Source of the DNA: Flavobacterium salilacus subsp. salilacus
GTDB lineage: Bacteria > Bacteroidota > Bacteroidia > Flavobacteriales > Flavobacteriaceae
Direction of reading: 5' to 3'
DNA: 64,000 bases
NCBI RefSeq assembly: GCF_004634195.1
Contig: NZ_SKBP01000010.1
Location: forward strand, 62,001-126,000
Notes under the pieces: model-generated
Told to the model about the DNA's origin: nothing
The model's input: only the letters and a program-made list of their open reading frames with translations
The model's database searches: none
Translations under genes and position numbers: made by a program
In this document: in pieces, positions 18,283-27,100 of the stretch
Layout: each line of letters starts with the position of its first letter
How positions within the stretch are numbered: the first letter of the stretch is position 1

Positions 18283-19466
18283 AATCGTAGTTTTTCGATG
18301 GCTTTATTAATGGCTATTACATCAGCTTCGCTACTTTCAAACTGATGCCTGTATTTTTTTATTAAATGTACTGTTTTTTCAATATCCTCAACGGGTTTCC
18401 CTGTTTTCAGGTGTAGCTTTTCTATAAAAGTTTCATCCAGCGTATAGGTGTCAATCATATACTCGGTACGAATTTTTTCGAGAAAATAGATGATTTTTTT
18501 TTCGATTATAGTATGGTGGCTGCCCTCCTGATAGTAAAGGTTTCCTATGGTTTTTGCAAAATCTATGGTTGTGTTTTTAACCGGGGGTATTTCGGGTATG
18601 ATGCGCTGCCTGCGTTTAGCATTAAAAATCATAAATATCAATATGGCAAGCAGCCCCATGTAATATGCCGATTTGAATCCGGGTTGTTGTAGCATATACC
18701 GCAAACTTGAACCTGAAAGACGCTCATTATAGCCGGTACTCCAAAATATATTTTCCTTCGGTACATAGGATAGTACACTTTGTGCATACTCATAATGGTT
18801 ATCTTTTAGTAAGTGGAAGTTACTAAATGCCGCAGGTTGGGTATGTAGCAGGAAGCTACCGTTGCCATAAGGCACACGGATGTAATTAGCTTGTTTTTTG
18901 TCAAAATATTCCTGATAGCCCAAAATAGTGGTACTAAGGGTATCAATACTCGAAAAATAGGTAAAGCCCGCTCCTTCATCAAAATAATACTTTGTAGGCT
19001 CAGGGCTCACACGTTCTGTATAAACTTTGATAGAGTCGGTAAGGTAATAACTTTTTTCTATTTCTACTTTTAGAGTATCCAGCAAGGTTACGGGAAACGA
19101 TTTCATACTCATTAAAACGCTGTTACCATGCTCGGCATAATACATTAGCTCTGTCAACGATTCTTCATCAATTTCATTATCCTCACTGATGGATATAAAT
19201 GTACCCTTTGCAGTATATTCATTAGTTTCATAATCATAAGCGGTATCAAAAAACTCATAGGGCGTTACATTGAATTTTTCTACTTCCTGTCCTTCAAACA
19301 ATGCATCTATCTCTTTATCAAAAACATATAACCCCAGCGGAATTTTATCGTTTATGTTATAGGTAGGTGTCCAGTTTATAGGTTTTGGTTTAGCAGAGTC
19401 AATAGCTATTATTGCGCCTATCAGGAGCACCAGTAACACGATATAAATGGTAAGTTGCCTGTTCAT
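18279..19466 (-). CDS. DUF4350-like membrane protein
   Basis: A 395-residue protein with one N-terminal membrane anchor (about 5-24) and a second near residues 273-292 (AYYMGLLAILIFMIF). Between them lies a ~240-residue extracytoplasmic domain of the DUF4350/GATase-like type (SMKSFPVTLLDTL, the GNGSFLLHTQPAAFSN block, and HYEYAQSVL). After the second segment comes a cytoplasmic tail of helices ending near residue 395. Such proteins are encoded between MoxR and a DUF4129 gene in several bacterial phyla, as here. It overlaps moxR by 4 bp and lies two bases after the DUF4129-like gene. No enzymatic residues can be pointed to. Role unknown. Confidence 0.8.
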   Translation of the reverse strand: MNRQLTIYIVLLVLLIGAIIAIDSAKPKPINWTPTYNINDKIPLGLYVFDKEIDALFEGQEVEKFNVTPYEFFDTAYDYETNEYTAKGTFISISEDNEIDEESLTELMYYAEHGNSVLMSMKSFPVTLLDTLKVEIEKSYYLTDSIKVYTERVSPEPTKYYFDEGAGFTYFSSIDTLSTTILGYQEYFDKKQANYIRVPYGNGSFLLHTQPAAFSNFHLLKDNHYEYAQSVLSYVPKENIFWSTGYNERLSGSSLRYMLQQPGFKSAYYMGLLAILIFMIFNAKRRQRIIPEIPPVKNTTIDFAKTIGNLYYQEGSHHTIIEKKIIYFLEKIRTEYMIDTYTLDETFIEKLHLKTGKPVEDIEKTVHLIKKYRHQFESSEADVIAINKAIEKLRL

Positions 19467-19468
19467 CT

Positions 19469-20215
19469 TTATAGCGTATTTAAGGTTTCACGAAATGCTT
19501 TACGCACTTTTGTAAAAGCCGTTTCGTTTATCGGAAATTCGCCATACCAACTGTAATCGTAAACATAAGACAGGTACTCAAATTGCTTTTTAAGGCTTTC
19601 TTTTTTTATTTCGTAGGCATAATCAGAGTTGGTCTTATCATAATGCCATTGTATAATTTCGCGTTCCGAAAGCTCTTTAAGCAACCATAAGTAATAATAG
19701 CGTATGGCAAGTCTGTAGTTGGCTTGTTGTATGGTTTCTTCTATCATTGCAGGAAAATCCATTTGGTGTATGTCTTCTCCGTCAATATTTTGTACAACAA
19801 TATTTTTGCGCGATTTTCCAAATATCCACACACTTTCTTTATTCAGTATGGCACGCACTATCATATATACTGCAAATACTACTATTGCACCTGCAATTAA
19901 GTAGGTTAGTAAAGTACCTATTCCTGAACCTTCCGATTTTTCTCCTGTATTGAAAAGGTTTCTGAAAAAATTACCCACTGCTTCCCAAAAACGATCCCAT
20001 GCATTTTTTGCCTGTGTTTTGGTTTCATACTGGAAATCGTTATCAGTATAACTCTCTTTAAAGTTATCTCTAAACTCACGCTGAGTATATACCGTTGCAG
20101 TATCTGCTATAGGAGCTATGGTTGCTGCCTCTGTAACAGTATCGGTTTGTATTGCGGGAGCAGCATACAGCATGGGCATTGCTAAAAGTAGCAGATATAT
20201 AAGTTTTTTATTCAA
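19469..20215 (-). CDS. DUF4129-like membrane protein
   Basis: A 248-residue protein with a Sec signal peptide (MNKKLIYLLLLAMPMLYAAPA) and an extracytoplasmic stretch. One membrane span follows at about residues 106-125 (LTYLIAGAIVVFAVYMIVRAI). The C-terminal cytoplasmic helical part includes AIRYYYLWLLKELSEREIIQWHYDKTNSDYAYEI, the hallmark region of DUF4129 (shown here in parts: YYYLW, DKTNSDYAYEI). In several phyla such proteins accompany MoxR and DUF58 genes. It overlaps the upstream membrane gene by 8 bp and is two bases before the DUF4350-like gene. Function unknown; the family label rests on those blocks and gene order. Confidence 0.78.
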   Translation of the reverse strand: MNKKLIYLLLLAMPMLYAAPAIQTDTVTEAATIAPIADTATVYTQREFRDNFKESYTDNDFQYETKTQAKNAWDRFWEAVGNFFRNLFNTGEKSEGSGIGTLLTYLIAGAIVVFAVYMIVRAILNKESVWIFGKSRKNIVVQNIDGEDIHQMDFPAMIEETIQQANYRLAIRYYYLWLLKELSEREIIQWHYDKTNSDYAYEIKKESLKKQFEYLSYVYDYSWYGEFPINETAFTKVRKAFRETLNTL

Positions 20216-21143
20216 TGTCTGTTCCTATTAAATCGATATCCGCTTGCAGCGAATTATTTTCGTTAACCTCTCTGCTACTGTAATAAATAATGCCCTGGCT
20301 TATCATAATTAAATTGTTGAGCAAGTAACTCACTAAAATTGATATTATAAAACTAACCAGCATTAATGTACCTAATGTTGAAAAAGCATCTTCATCGCCC
20401 GGTTGTATGCTCATCATTGTTGCGGCTCCGCCTATTATATAAAACACTAAAGAGATAGCCATTTGCACTATGTATATAATAATATAAAATATAGCTGTAG
20501 TGCCTATATGTGCCCAAAAGTTTGTAAACATAAGGTTGTAGCCATTTTTCATTGCCGTAAAATACCCGGTGTCATTATTAAGGTAATCATATAATGATAA
20601 TGATACCCAACAGCTCAGCGCGGAGAATATGATTACAGCTATAGGGAAACCTATCAGTATTACCATAAGCAACACACATAAAGCACCAAGTACTATGCCT
20701 ATAGGTACAAATGTTATGATTGAGAGTAGTAAAAACAAGATAAGCTTACCAACTCTCTTTTTCAATCCTTTTATAATGTCAGCCGTTTTCGGGGTATCGT
20801 TACTATGCTCCATAAGTTTTAAATACACAACAGGAAAAGCATAAGTAATAGCCGATATTAATAGTATTAACAAGGCACAAATAATACCTACAACAACAAA
20901 ATAAGCTACATTATCATTAAAGTACTTAGACAGCATTTGTTGTTGTTCATAACTTTGTATTCCTCCGAAAATGTTTTTAAAAAAAACATATCCTACCAGA
21001 TAAAACAGCAAAAGCAAGACTAAAATGAAACCGCCCGCAATTTTAAGAAAATTGCCAAAATAGCTTTTACCCATTATTCTGAAAAAGATAAAGGTATCGT
21101 TGATAAGGTTATTAAAGTTTCGTTTTTTATAGAGTTGAAACAT
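20208..21143 (-). CDS. Multi-pass membrane protein of the SpoIIM/MoxR cluster
   Basis: A 311-residue integral membrane protein with about six hydrophobic segments (near 35-55, 76-100, 130-155, 158-180, 200-235, 255-285). The C-terminal ~25 residues are hydrophilic. No motif identifies a family. Its starting region overlaps the SpoIIM-like gene by 17 bp and its end overlaps the DUF4129-like gene by 8 bp, so it belongs to the same tightly coupled unit. Glycine and branched residues in the helices suggest tight packing in the bilayer. It could be a channel-like or scaffold subunit, but this is only inference. Confidence 0.7.
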   Translation of the reverse strand: MFQLYKKRNFNNLINDTFIFFRIMGKSYFGNFLKIAGGFILVLLLLFYLVGYVFFKNIFGGIQSYEQQQMLSKYFNDNVAYFVVVGIICALLILLISAITYAFPVVYLKLMEHSNDTPKTADIIKGLKKRVGKLILFLLLSIITFVPIGIVLGALCVLLMVILIGFPIAVIIFSALSCWVSLSLYDYLNNDTGYFTAMKNGYNLMFTNFWAHIGTTAIFYIIIYIVQMAISLVFYIIGGAATMMSIQPGDEDAFSTLGTLMLVSFIISILVSYLLNNLIMISQGIIYYSSREVNENNSLQADIDLIGTDIE

Positions 21144-22107
21144 TAGCTTTATTAATTTTTTTGTTTACAACAAAGGGATAAATCAGGAAATACCAAGATA
21201 TAAGCGCCAAAGTAAACAGTATAATGAAAACATTAAGTATACGGGGCATATCCGGAGAATAGCGGGTAACAAAACCCTCCAGCATACCGGCAGCAAAGGT
21301 AAACGGCATGGTGCTGAGTACTATTTTTAAACCATTTTTAAAACCTATCTTAAGTGAAGCTACCCGAGAGTAAGTCTTTGGGAACAATATGGATGCGCCC
21401 AGTACAAAACCGGCAGCGGCTTCTATAACTATGGCAAAAATTTCCATAGCACCATGTATCCATATTCCGCGCACACTTTCCCAAAACACGCCCTGTTCAT
21501 AAAAAAAATATTGGAAGGAGCCCAGCATAATACAGTTTTGCAATAACACATAGCCTGTGCCAAACCCTGCAAATATGCCCATTACAAAAGACATTATACC
21601 TACTTTTAAATTGTTGAGCGTAATACCAAATGCACTGCCCCAGTTACTGCCGCTTTTGTATACAGCCACCGGGTTACCATTCTCTATATTTTCCAGCGTC
21701 ATGTTTACATAGTAGTCCCCCATAATGAGGCGAACGAAAGCTCCGTCATTAGCTGCAGAGATTACCCCGATGCCCACAAACAAAAAGAAAAGAATAAAAG
21801 CATACAGTATATACCGCCTGTTTTGATAAATAATGAGCGGGGCTTCGGTTTTAAAAAAATAAACCAATCTGTTTGTTTCCTCCCGCTTGGTTTTATATAT
21901 CTTTTGATAAGTGATAGAAGCAAGGTGATTTAGGTAGGTAACTGTTTTGCTCTTAGGATAATAGCTTTGTGCATACGAGAGGTCGTTAACCAAATGGATG
22001 TATAGGCTGGCTAACTCATCAGGATTTTTTTTAGATTTACCGAAAATAGCCTGCTCAAATTCAAGCCATTTTTCTTTATTTTGTTTTATAAAAGCAACTT
22101 CCCTCAT
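21127..22107 (-). CDS. Stage II sporulation protein M-like membrane protein
   Basis: A 326-residue SpoIIM-family protein. The first ~95 residues are a cytoplasmic helical domain, then come about five transmembrane segments (near 100-118, 165-200, 215-245, 265-285, 290-315). The SpoIIM signature NLKVGIMSFVMGIFAGFGTG and the following IHGAMEIFAIVIEAAAG (about 220-236) are clear. The host does not sporulate as far as the family is known, so this is the non-sporulation branch that travels with MoxR and RDD genes. It opens the six-gene minus-strand operon, and only 23 bp separate its ATG from the divergent RDD gene. Role unknown, presumably in the cytoplasmic membrane. Confidence 0.88.
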   Translation of the reverse strand: MREVAFIKQNKEKWLEFEQAIFGKSKKNPDELASLYIHLVNDLSYAQSYYPKSKTVTYLNHLASITYQKIYKTKREETNRLVYFFKTEAPLIIYQNRRYILYAFILFFLFVGIGVISAANDGAFVRLIMGDYYVNMTLENIENGNPVAVYKSGSNWGSAFGITLNNLKVGIMSFVMGIFAGFGTGYVLLQNCIMLGSFQYFFYEQGVFWESVRGIWIHGAMEIFAIVIEAAAGFVLGASILFPKTYSRVASLKIGFKNGLKIVLSTMPFTFAAGMLEGFVTRYSPDMPRILNVFIILFTLALISWYFLIYPFVVNKKINKANVSTL

Positions 22108-22130
22108 AATTAGGAGCTAAAATATAAAAT

Positions 22131-22874
22131 ATGTCAGAACTATCCATAACTACTACACAAAATGTGAATATAAATTTTAATGCGGCCTCGCTGGGCGAGC
22201 GCATACTGGCATATCTGCTCGATCTGGTTATCTGGATAGCCTATTCCATTATAATTTACAGGATTGTTTTTCCGCTTACAAATTTAGACGATTTTGCGGC
22301 GGGGCTCGACCCTTGGTCAGAAAGAACAATATATACTGTATTTTTCTTACCCATAATGTTTTATGCCATAACTATGGAAAGCCTTATGGAGGGGCAAACC
22401 CTTGGTAAACGCATTATGAAAATAAAGGTAATAAAGATAGACGGCTACCAAGCGGGTTTTGGCGACTACCTTATGCGTTGGATACTCAGGATAATAGAGG
22501 TTACCCCGCCGTTTTCCTTTATATCGGTAATAGTAATGCTGGCAAATAAAAACACACAAAGGCTGGGCGATATGGCTGCCGGTACGGCTGTTATAAGCCT
22601 CAAAAATAATATCAATATAAACCATACTATACTGCGTGAACTTGACGACAGGTATGTACCTGTATATCCGTTAGTCATAAAACTAAGTGATAACGATGTA
22701 AGGATTATTAAAGAAACGTATGAAACCAGCCTGCGTACTACCGACTGGGCTATGATACAAAAACTACAGGATAAAGTAGAGAATGTAACGGGAATAAAAT
22801 CAATATCGGCAAACCCAACGGCTTTTATAGAAACGGTATTGAATGATTATAACTATTATACCCAAAAGATGTAA
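22131..22874 (+). CDS. RDD-family membrane protein
   Basis: A 247-residue protein with an RDD domain over about 15-155. The conserved Arg and Asp pairs appear in GERILAYLLDLV (about 22-33), and later in KRIMKIKV and LGDMAAGTAV. Three membrane spans are predicted. The last ~90 residues are a soluble C-terminal domain that the RDD core does not explain. RDD proteins are linked in other organisms to ion transport or to membrane modules, with no fixed function. It diverges from the SpoIIM-like gene with 23 bp between start codons, an arrangement also known from actinobacterial MoxR loci. It overlaps the downstream TRIC gene by one base (TAATG). Confidence 0.85.
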   Translation: MSELSITTTQNVNINFNAASLGERILAYLLDLVIWIAYSIIIYRIVFPLTNLDDFAAGLDPWSERTIYTVFFLPIMFYAITMESLMEGQTLGKRIMKIKVIKIDGYQAGFGDYLMRWILRIIEVTPPFSFISVIVMLANKNTQRLGDMAAGTAVISLKNNININHTILRELDDRYVPVYPLVIKLSDNDVRIIKETYETSLRTTDWAMIQKLQDKVENVTGIKSISANPTAFIETVLNDYNYYTQKM

Positions 22875-23476
22875 TGTTTTATTTATTGGATATATTGGGT
22901 ACAATGGCATTTGCCATATCGGGTGTGCTAACCGCCATGAATAAAAAAATGGATCCTTTCGGAGTTTTTGTTATCGCTTTTGTAACAGCGGTAGGAGGAG
23001 GCACACTGCGTGATACCCTCATAGGGCGAACGCCTGTGGGCTGGATGCGCGACCTCAACTATGTTTATATTATTACAGCAGGTTTTTTCTTGGCGGTTAT
23101 ATTCCGTAAAAAGCTCGACAGGCTGCGTACATCGCTGTTTTTGTTTGATACTATAGGACTTGGGGTATTTACCCTTATAGGATTGGAAAAAGGACTTGAG
23201 GTTAACCTGCATCCGGTTATTTGTATAGCACTGGGCACGATGACGGCATGTTTTGGCGGAGTAATACGCGATATATTATGTAACGAAATACCCGTTATTT
23301 TCCGCAAGCAAATTTATGCCACCATTTGCATACTGGGTGGTGCTGTTTTCTTTACCTTATTGCAGTTTAATATACCCGAAAACCTCGTTTATTTGCTTAC
23401 CCCTGCGGTTATTATAGTGGTACGATTGTTGGCGGTTTACTACAAATGGTCGTTGCCTTCTCTGGAAAGGAAGTAG
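22874..23476 (+). CDS. Trimeric intracellular cation (TRIC) channel family protein
   Basis: A 200-residue protein with seven predicted membrane helices. Two inverted repeats are signed by GGGTLRD (41-47) and GGVIRD (128-133), the glycine-rich kinks of the TRIC/UPF0126 fold. Bacterial and archaeal TRIC homologues form trimeric, monovalent-cation-selective channels, and that activity is inferred here. The start codon overlaps the stop of the RDD gene (TAATG), so the two are coupled. It is followed by 42 bp and then, convergently, by the DUF1643-like gene; no clear hairpin terminator is visible there. Confidence 0.9.
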   Translation: MFYLLDILGTMAFAISGVLTAMNKKMDPFGVFVIAFVTAVGGGTLRDTLIGRTPVGWMRDLNYVYIITAGFFLAVIFRKKLDRLRTSLFLFDTIGLGVFTLIGLEKGLEVNLHPVICIALGTMTACFGGVIRDILCNEIPVIFRKQIYATICILGGAVFFTLLQFNIPENLVYLLTPAVIIVVRLLAVYYKWSLPSLERK

Positions 23477-23518
23477 TATTTATAGTTTTCAGTTATAGCA
23501 GTTTCAGTTTCCAGTATA

Positions 23519-24124
23519 TTATTCTTTATTCGTATTAATTTGTTTAATTATTTCATCAGTCCAATTTAAATTAAGACTATTTTTTCTGATAAGTGGATGA
23601 TAGAATGCATAATTCTCATTTGATTTTTTTACTCCGAAATAATTTTTACTATCTATTTTTAGAAAAGCTTTTTCTGATAATTCTTTCAGTTTTCTGTTTA
23701 CACCCCAAGCAAAAATGACAGGTGCTTTTCGATTAAACAACTTATCAAAATCTTTACTTCTTGTTTCATCAAAAATAGAATGTGCAATTTTTTCAGAATC
23801 TAAAGTTTTCAATTTTTTATAAAAGCATTTACTGGAAACTTCTCTTAAATCAGATAAGTTTAAAACACGAGTATAGCTAAAACCACAGTCGTTCATAACC
23901 TTCATTATCCTATCTTGGGTTATATCCGGTTTTGTTTTAACTTCAGTGTTATACTCTTTTTTAGTGTCGTCCGGGTAGGGTGCAGATGAACCCGGATTCA
24001 TCATTACTACCATCAGGTCAGGTTTTTCGAGAGTGCAATCCAGTGTTTTTATATTAAGATATTTTCTAAAACTAAAATTTCCCACTTCATAAAAATATCC
24101 TGTAATTTTAAATTGACCTCTCAT
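23519..24124 (-). CDS. DUF1643-like protein
   Basis: A 201-residue cytosolic protein. It shows the order of blocks I remember for DUF1643: a strand ending in MNPGSSAP (about 42-49), a helix, then VLNLSDLRE (about 92-100), VIFAWG (about 136-141) and a C-terminal YHPLIRKNS. The family has no settled function, although it tends to appear in accessory regions. Codon use looks more A/T-biased than in neighbours. The start lies seven bases beyond the stop of the large T9SS gene with no terminator between, so the two may share a transcript. No transmembrane segment or signal peptide. Confidence is moderate for the family and none for function. Confidence 0.7.
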   Translation of the reverse strand: MRGQFKITGYFYEVGNFSFRKYLNIKTLDCTLEKPDLMVVMMNPGSSAPYPDDTKKEYNTEVKTKPDITQDRIMKVMNDCGFSYTRVLNLSDLREVSSKCFYKKLKTLDSEKIAHSIFDETRSKDFDKLFNRKAPVIFAWGVNRKLKELSEKAFLKIDSKNYFGVKKSNENYAFYHPLIRKNSLNLNWTDEIIKQINTNKE

Positions 24125-24131
24125 GATTATT

Positions 24132-27100
24132 TTATTTAGTTACATATACCCAGCCCACAATAGGTTCAGGATAGTCGGGATCATTAAGTTCCAGTACAAA
24201 ATAGTAAGTACCTACAGGTACGGTGTTGCCTTCCGGTCCTACTTTTTCTACAGTAGCAACGGCATCCCAGTCTTTAGTGCTGTGGTTGCCCGTCCATACC
24301 AAACTACCCCAACGATTGTATATGCTCATTTTAAAATTAAAAAATATATTACGCAGTCCCTCTACAAAAAAGGAGTCGTTATAGCCATCATCATTTGGCG
24401 TTACGTAATTATACGTTGTAGGCGGGCATTTTTTGGTATAAAGCAGGAATGACGATATATTGTAACAAGAACCGTTATCTACCCGCACAAAAACTTGTTG
24501 CGGATTGCTCTCGGTTGTAAATGCAGTAGTGTTATAAATACGGTTACTGTCTTGGTTTGCATCTGCTGCTGTAAGGTAAAAATATACGGTATCGTCAGGA
24601 GTAGTTTTAAGTAAATCCTCATATTCCGAGAAATCGAATGTTCCTGTACCAAAGCCTATATCACAAGCTGTTATATCGTCAGGTTGCGGTATGTCGGGCG
24701 ATACGATAAGCGAAAAGGCAACGGGGGTACTATTATTAGTTTCGTCCAGTTCGGTCACAATTCCCGTACCGTCGCCTGTATCATCCACTACAAATGAAAG
24801 TTCGAAATCCAGCGGAATATTATCAGGAATAGTAAGCGTTATACTGCCACTTTCAGTACCGCCTATAGCTATATCGAGTAATGTTTCAGTATAATCTAAA
24901 AATTGTCCGTTTACATAAATAGAAACGGGCGTACCTGACGGGAGTACGTCAAAAGCATTAAAGTTATTAATGGTATATGCAACCGTTATCACTCTCGAAT
25001 TACACGATTTTCCGATATCGCCCAGCGAAACCGTACCATCAGGGAACAGACAGTCGATTGTAATAAGGTTAAATTGCCCTGTGGTAAAACAGCCATTTTC
25101 GTCTTCCAGGCGTACATATATCGTCTGCGGATTGGCATTTGAGGTATAATTTTCAGGATTGGTAATATCATTATTTCCTGTATTGGCATCTGCCTGAGTG
25201 GTATGAAAAGTCACAATATCCGTAGGATTGTTCTTTAACGACTCAATATATCCTGAAAAATCAAAAACACCTATATTAGTTCCATTATCTGTTTCGCATT
25301 CCGTTAAATCTGCGGGTTGTTGTAATACAGGCGATACCCATAGCGTATCATTATAATTATCAAAGTTATTCGTTTCATTTATTTCCTGCACAGTACCGCT
25401 ACCATTGCCTGTATCGTCTATTACAAATGTAATTTCAAAATTCAGTGGCACATCATCAGGTATATTGAGTACTATGGTGTTTGTTTCGCTGCCGTTTATG
25501 GCAATATCTCCGGTTGTAACTGTTGTGGTTAGCAGTACGCCGTTTATATATACAGCAATAGATGTTCCTGCAGGGAGTATATCAAAACTGTCTGGGTTAA
25601 GCACGGTATAATTTACTGTAATACTGCGAGAGTCGCATGATTTAGCAATATCATTTACTACAATTACTCCATCAGGAAAAAGGCAATCTATTACAATGAG
25701 ATTAAATGTAGCAGTATCATAACACCCATTTTCATTTTCAAGTCTCACATATATAGTTTGCGGATTTGTTCCGTCAGAAGTATAATTTTCAGGATTGGTA
25801 ATATCATTATCTCCTGAATCGGCGTCTGCCTGAGAGGTGTGAAAGGTTACAGTATCCGTTGGGTTTTCCTGCAACAGTGCAATATAACCCGAAAAATCGA
25901 AGATGCCGATAGTAGTGCCATTATCAGTTTCACACTCGGTAATATCATCTAATGGTATAGTTATGTCGGGCGATGCCCAAAGCGTATCGACAACAGGAAT
26001 ACTAGTATTGTTCGTCTCGTCAATTTCGGTTACTATACCGGTACCGTTACCCGTATCATCTATGGCAATGGTAATGTTGATATCTAATAAAGTTCCGGAT
26101 ATGGTAACGTTTATATTCCCGTTTATACTTGCGCCAATTGCTATATTTTGGGTAGTTACTGTTGTGCCTATAAGTACGCCATTGTTGTAAATGGCTATAG
26201 GCGTACCGGCAGGCAGGATATCCTGACCATCGAGGTTACTTATGGTATATAATATTTTTACGGCGCGCGAGTTGCAAGTCTTGATAATATCATTAATAGC
26301 AATAGTACCATCGGGGTAAAGGCAATCGTCTGTTATCAGCAGGAATGAACCTATGGTAATACACCCCTGTTCATTTTCGAGGCGTATAAATATTTCCTGA
26401 GGGTTTGCTGTGGCTTCAAAAGCCGATAAGTTGGTTATTGGGTTTTGTGGTACATTGGCATCTGTTTCCGAGAGGTAAAAAGTTACGATATCCGTAGCTT
26501 CATTTTTAAGCGTCTCTTCGTAAGCCGAAAAATCAAAAATTCCAAATCCCGTACCCGTATCACATTCTGTTAAATTGCCGGGTTGCTGTAATGGTGATGA
26601 TACATACTGGGTTTCGTTAATAATAAGGCTGTTATTGGTTTCGTCAGTTTCGGTTACTATGCCGCCTGTCCCGTTGCCCACATCATCTACTACTACCAGT
26701 ATTTCATACTCCAAAGGTGTTCCGGGTGGAATGTTTATAGTTATACTACCGCTCTCACTACCGCCAATGGGTATATCTCCCACAGTTGCGGTTCCTGCTA
26801 TAAAATTTCCGTTGATATAAAAGGCTATGGGTGTACCTTCAGGCAGGAAATCAGTACTGTTTATATTATAAACGGTATAATCGAGTACTACTGAACCTGA
26901 GTTACACTCGCGGGTAATATTATCGATCTCAATAGTAGCATCAGGGAGCTGGCTGTTTAGTTTGGTAACTATGGCATTTACCATTACAAAGTCCTGACCT
27001 GACTGCAATGTAATTTCGGCAGTATCATCGCCTATCGCTATATTATTTTGTATATCATATATATCAAGATCCATATTATATAAGGTATTAGAACCTGTAA

